Source: Akkermansiaceae bacterium
GTDB taxonomy: Bacteria; Verrucomicrobiota; Verrucomicrobiia; Verrucomicrobiales; Akkermansiaceae
Direction: 5' to 3'
Assembly: GCA_023300205.1 (NCBI GenBank)
Contig: JALZVD010000175.1
Location: 1 to 8,261 of the forward strand
Length of the DNA: 8,261 bases
The notes beneath the pieces were generated by a model. The model made no database searches and was not told the DNA's origin. It was given only the letters and a program-made list of their open reading frames with translations. The translations under genes and the position numbers were made by a program. This document shows positions 6,412 through 8,261 of this stretch, piece by piece. The stretch's first letter is position 1. Each line of letters opens with the position of its first letter.

Positions 6412-7344
6412 ATGCTAAGCTTCTCTACCTGCTGGAATAACTCACGCCACACCGAAGGTGACACCATGATCGATGAAATCCTCGATATGGGGTTTCGTAA
6501 CCTAGAACTCAGCCATGGAATGATGATCACCAAGCTCCCAGGCATCCAGCGCGCTTATAAAGCCGGTAAATTCAACTGCGTAGGGGTGCACAACTTCTTC
6601 CCTTCCCCAGTAGAAGTCATGATCGATGCCCCAGACGCATTCGAATACACATCCCACCGCCCATATGACCGCAAACGAGCCATGGACATGACCCTCAAAA
6701 CTCTAGACGTCGCCGCCCAGTTTGATGCTGACTACATGGTTCTTCACATGGGATCAGTCCCCATGCCCCCTAAAAAATGGACTAAGAAAATCACCCAAAT
6801 GGTCGAAGACAAAATAGATGTCGAAACACCAAAAAAATACAATAAATTCAAAGACAAATTCATCAAGAAACGCACCAAAATTGCTAAACTCTACTACGCC
6901 CGCGCCATTGAAGCTCTTGAAGAAATCGCAGAAAAAGCAAAAGAAGTAGGCGTCACCCTCGCCGTAGAATCCAGAAGCAGATTCGAGGACATGCCAAATG
7001 AAGAAGAAATGGTCAGACTCCAAGAACACTTCAAAGACCACCCAAACGTCGGCTACTGGCATGACTTCGGACACGTCCAGCTAAAGCACAACATCCATTT
7101 ACTAGATCACGAGGAATGGCTTGCCACCATGTCTCCATACCTAGTAGGATGCCATGTCCATGACGTATATTGGCCTAAGCGTGACCACCGCGTCCCTCTC
7201 ACCGGCGAACTAGACTTTCAGTCATTACTAAAACACGTCGACCCATCCCTACCGCTCACCTGGGAGCTAAGCCCCACCAGAAAAAAAGAACAAATCCTCG
7301 AAGCAAAGAAAGTCTGGGAACTCGCTTTTCCTGAAACCCTGTAA
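6412..7344 (+). CDS. Sugar phosphate isomerase/epimerase-like TIM-barrel protein (AP endonuclease 2 fold)
   Basis: The 310-aa protein has the xylose isomerase-like / AP endonuclease family 2 barrel. It starts at the first strand (MLSFSTCWNNSRH), so the start is well supported. Likely metal or substrate residues at strand ends: E32 (LELSHG), H60 (GVHNFFP), H112 (LHMGS), E186 (AVESRS), H217, D218 and H221 (YWHDFGH), H248, H250 and D251 (GCHVHD), and E285 (WELSP). The set of acidic and His ligands suggests an intact divalent-metal site. The family includes sugar epimerases, isomerases and endonuclease IV; the substrate cannot be told from sequence. A lysine-rich helical insert at 121-160 (KKWTKKIT... 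KFKDKFIKKRTKIAK) is unusual and could cover the active site or bind nucleic acid or phosphate. It begins 10 bases after rsmI and its TAA abuts the next ATG. Confidence 0.87.
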   Translation: MLSFSTCWNNSRHTEGDTMIDEILDMGFRNLELSHGMMITKLPGIQRAYKAGKFNCVGVHNFFPSPVEVMIDAPDAFEYTSHRPYDRKRAMDMTLKTLDVAAQFDADYMVLHMGSVPMPPKKWTKKITQMVEDKIDVETPKKYNKFKDKFIKKRTKIAKLYYARAIEALEEIAEKAKEVGVTLAVESRSRFEDMPNEEEMVRLQEHFKDHPNVGYWHDFGHVQLKHNIHLLDHEEWLATMSPYLVGCHVHDVYWPKRDHRVPLTGELDFQSLLKHVDPSLPLTWELSPTRKKEQILEAKKVWELAFPETL

Positions 7345-8261
7345 ATGACCCTAGCTAACCCATTAGGCCTCCTCGCTCTCATCGCTATCCCCATAGTGAT
7401 CGCTATTCATTTTCTCCAGACAAGAGCACAGGTCATCCCCTCCTCCACCCTATTTCTCCTAGAGAAAACCCAGAAAGAATCCGCCAGCGGCAGAAAGTTT
7501 GACCGCTTGATGAACTCCATACCCCTCTGGCTCCAGCTACTCACCGTCATCCTCATCACCTGGCTACTCGTCCAGCCCAGATTCCTGAAATCAAACAGCA
7601 CCCAGCGTATCGCCATCGTCTTAGATAGCTCCGCATCCATGTCAGTCTTCTCAGCAGAAACCAAAGCTAAACTAAAAGACATCCTACCCACACTCCAGAA
7701 CAGTGCAGAACAAGCTGAATACTGGTTACATGAGTCAAACACCTCCAAATCTCGCCTCTACCACGGCACCTCACTAGATGACCTCATCACAGCCATCGAC
7801 AACTGGAAACCCCTAGATGGAGCCATTGACCCCACTCACGCACTACGTATCTCACGCTCACTAACAGGAGTCGAAGGCGCACTCATCTACCTCACAGACA
7901 CACCTAAAAAATCCATCCCATACAACGCCAATCTCTACGCCATCGGCACCTACAAGCCCAACTGTGGATTCACAGGCATCAGCTTTGAAACCACCGACAA
8001 CCAGCAAATTTGGAAGACCCTCGTTAGAAACTACTCCACTGAAACTCAAACCAGAACCTGGTATTTAGAAGACGATAAAGGCCAACGCACCCCAGAAAAA
8101 TCCATCACCATAGAACCGCGTAAAATCATCTCGCTCTCAGGAGCTATACCCACAGGCTCTACCACCGCTAAGCTAGTCCTCTCCTCAGACTCCTTCACCC
8201 TAGATGACACCCTACCCATCATCAGCCCTCAGCCTAAGACACTACTCATCCACGCCAGCGC
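7345..8261 (+). CDS. BatA N-terminal / VWA-domain membrane protein, 3' truncated
   Basis: An ATG directly after the previous stop (TAAATG) opens a frame that runs to the window end (305 residues seen). The start MTLANPLGLLALIAIPIVIAI, then a basic turn and IPSSTLFLLE, is the BatA N-terminal (aerotolerance regulator N-terminal) domain. A first membrane helix lies at about 5-24 and a second at 59-78 (IPLWLQLLTVILITWLL). A VWA domain follows with MIDAS motif D94-x-S96-x-S98 (DSSASM) and a later LTD at 183-185. Residues about 200-305 look beta-rich. Such proteins are membrane-anchored, metal-dependent adhesion or chaperone-like components, often encoded next to MoxR ATPases, DUF58 proteins and other Bat genes. 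Those partners, if present, would lie downstream. A single-gene BatA/VWA protein of about 700 aa, common in Planctomycetes and Verrucomicrobia, is the likely full form. Confidence 0.85.
   Translation, partial: MTLANPLGLLALIAIPIVIAIHFLQTRAQVIPSSTLFLLEKTQKESASGRKFDRLMNSIPLWLQLLTVILITWLLVQPRFLKSNSTQRIAIVLDSSASMSVFSAETKAKLKDILPTLQNSAEQAEYWLHESNTSKSRLYHGTSLDDLITAIDNWKPLDGAIDPTHALRISRSLTGVEGALIYLTDTPKKSIPYNANLYAIGTYKPNCGFTGISFETTDNQQIWKTLVRNYSTETQTRTWYLEDDKGQRTPEKSITIEPRKIISLSGAIPTGSTTAKLVLSSDSFTLDDTLPIISPQPKTLLIHAS

Noticed and set aside
6754..7074. Open frame of 106 codons on the minus strand, Phe-rich
   Set aside because: It is antisense to Lys/Glu-rich codons (AAA, GAA) of the TIM-barrel gene, which produce Phe runs in reverse; no start signal or domain.
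7407..7748. Open frame of 113 codons on the minus strand
   Set aside because: It is antisense to the BatA-N and VWA motifs, which are clear on the + strand.
1..8261. Search for CRISPR, tRNA, rRNA, transposase, integrase or phage genes
   Set aside because: No regular spaced repeats, cloverleaf-like sequence or mobile-element protein motif was found on either strand.

Overview
The window looks like chromosomal housekeeping DNA from a diderm bacterium, most likely a Verrucomicrobiota member. This placement is inference from remembered family resemblance: the zinc-ribbon Ser/Thr kinase, the STCWN-type TIM-barrel protein and the BatA/VWA protein resemble Verrucomicrobial proteins. Two outer-membrane assembly lipoproteins show that the cell has an LPS-type outer membrane. 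G+C is near 48% in four hand-counted 60-base lines. The + strand is strongly C-rich over G-rich everywhere, whichever strand encodes the gene.

Layout: (1) Bases 1-656 hold the 3' end of a TPR - two-helix - SH3-like protein resembling BatE (+ strand). (2) Its last 15 bases overlap, tail to tail, the end of a long minus-strand membrane Ser/Thr protein kinase (642 to about 3083) with an N-terminal zinc ribbon and a large extracytoplasmic TPR-like part. (3) An AT-rich divergent gap (3084-3176) separates the kinase from rluD (3177-4097, + strand). (4) A 108-base gap carries a weak terminator-like hairpin and, right behind it, a good -35/-10 match. (5) A tight five-gene + strand run follows: BamD-like TPR lipoprotein, lptE, rsmI, a sugar isomerase-like TIM-barrel protein, and a BatA-N/VWA membrane protein that runs off the window. 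Gaps within it are 8, 19, 10 and 0 bases.

How they work together: the BamD-like lipoprotein and LptE both serve outer-membrane building (beta-barrel insertion and LPS export). RluD and RsmI modify rRNA. The kinase probably senses something outside the cytoplasm and signals inward, but no target is visible. Parts resembling Bat systems occur at both edges, so two Bat-related loci may lie within 7 kb of each other.

The most notable non-gene signals are the lack of a Shine-Dalgarno motif before all six + strand starts, a predicted near-leaderless transcript for the lipoprotein operon, a repeated ACGTAAAAA element in the divergent gap, and an 8-bp hairpin at the convergent gene junction. I did not find a clearly new defence or mobile system; the window has no transposase, integrase, CRISPR, tRNA or rRNA that I can recognise.
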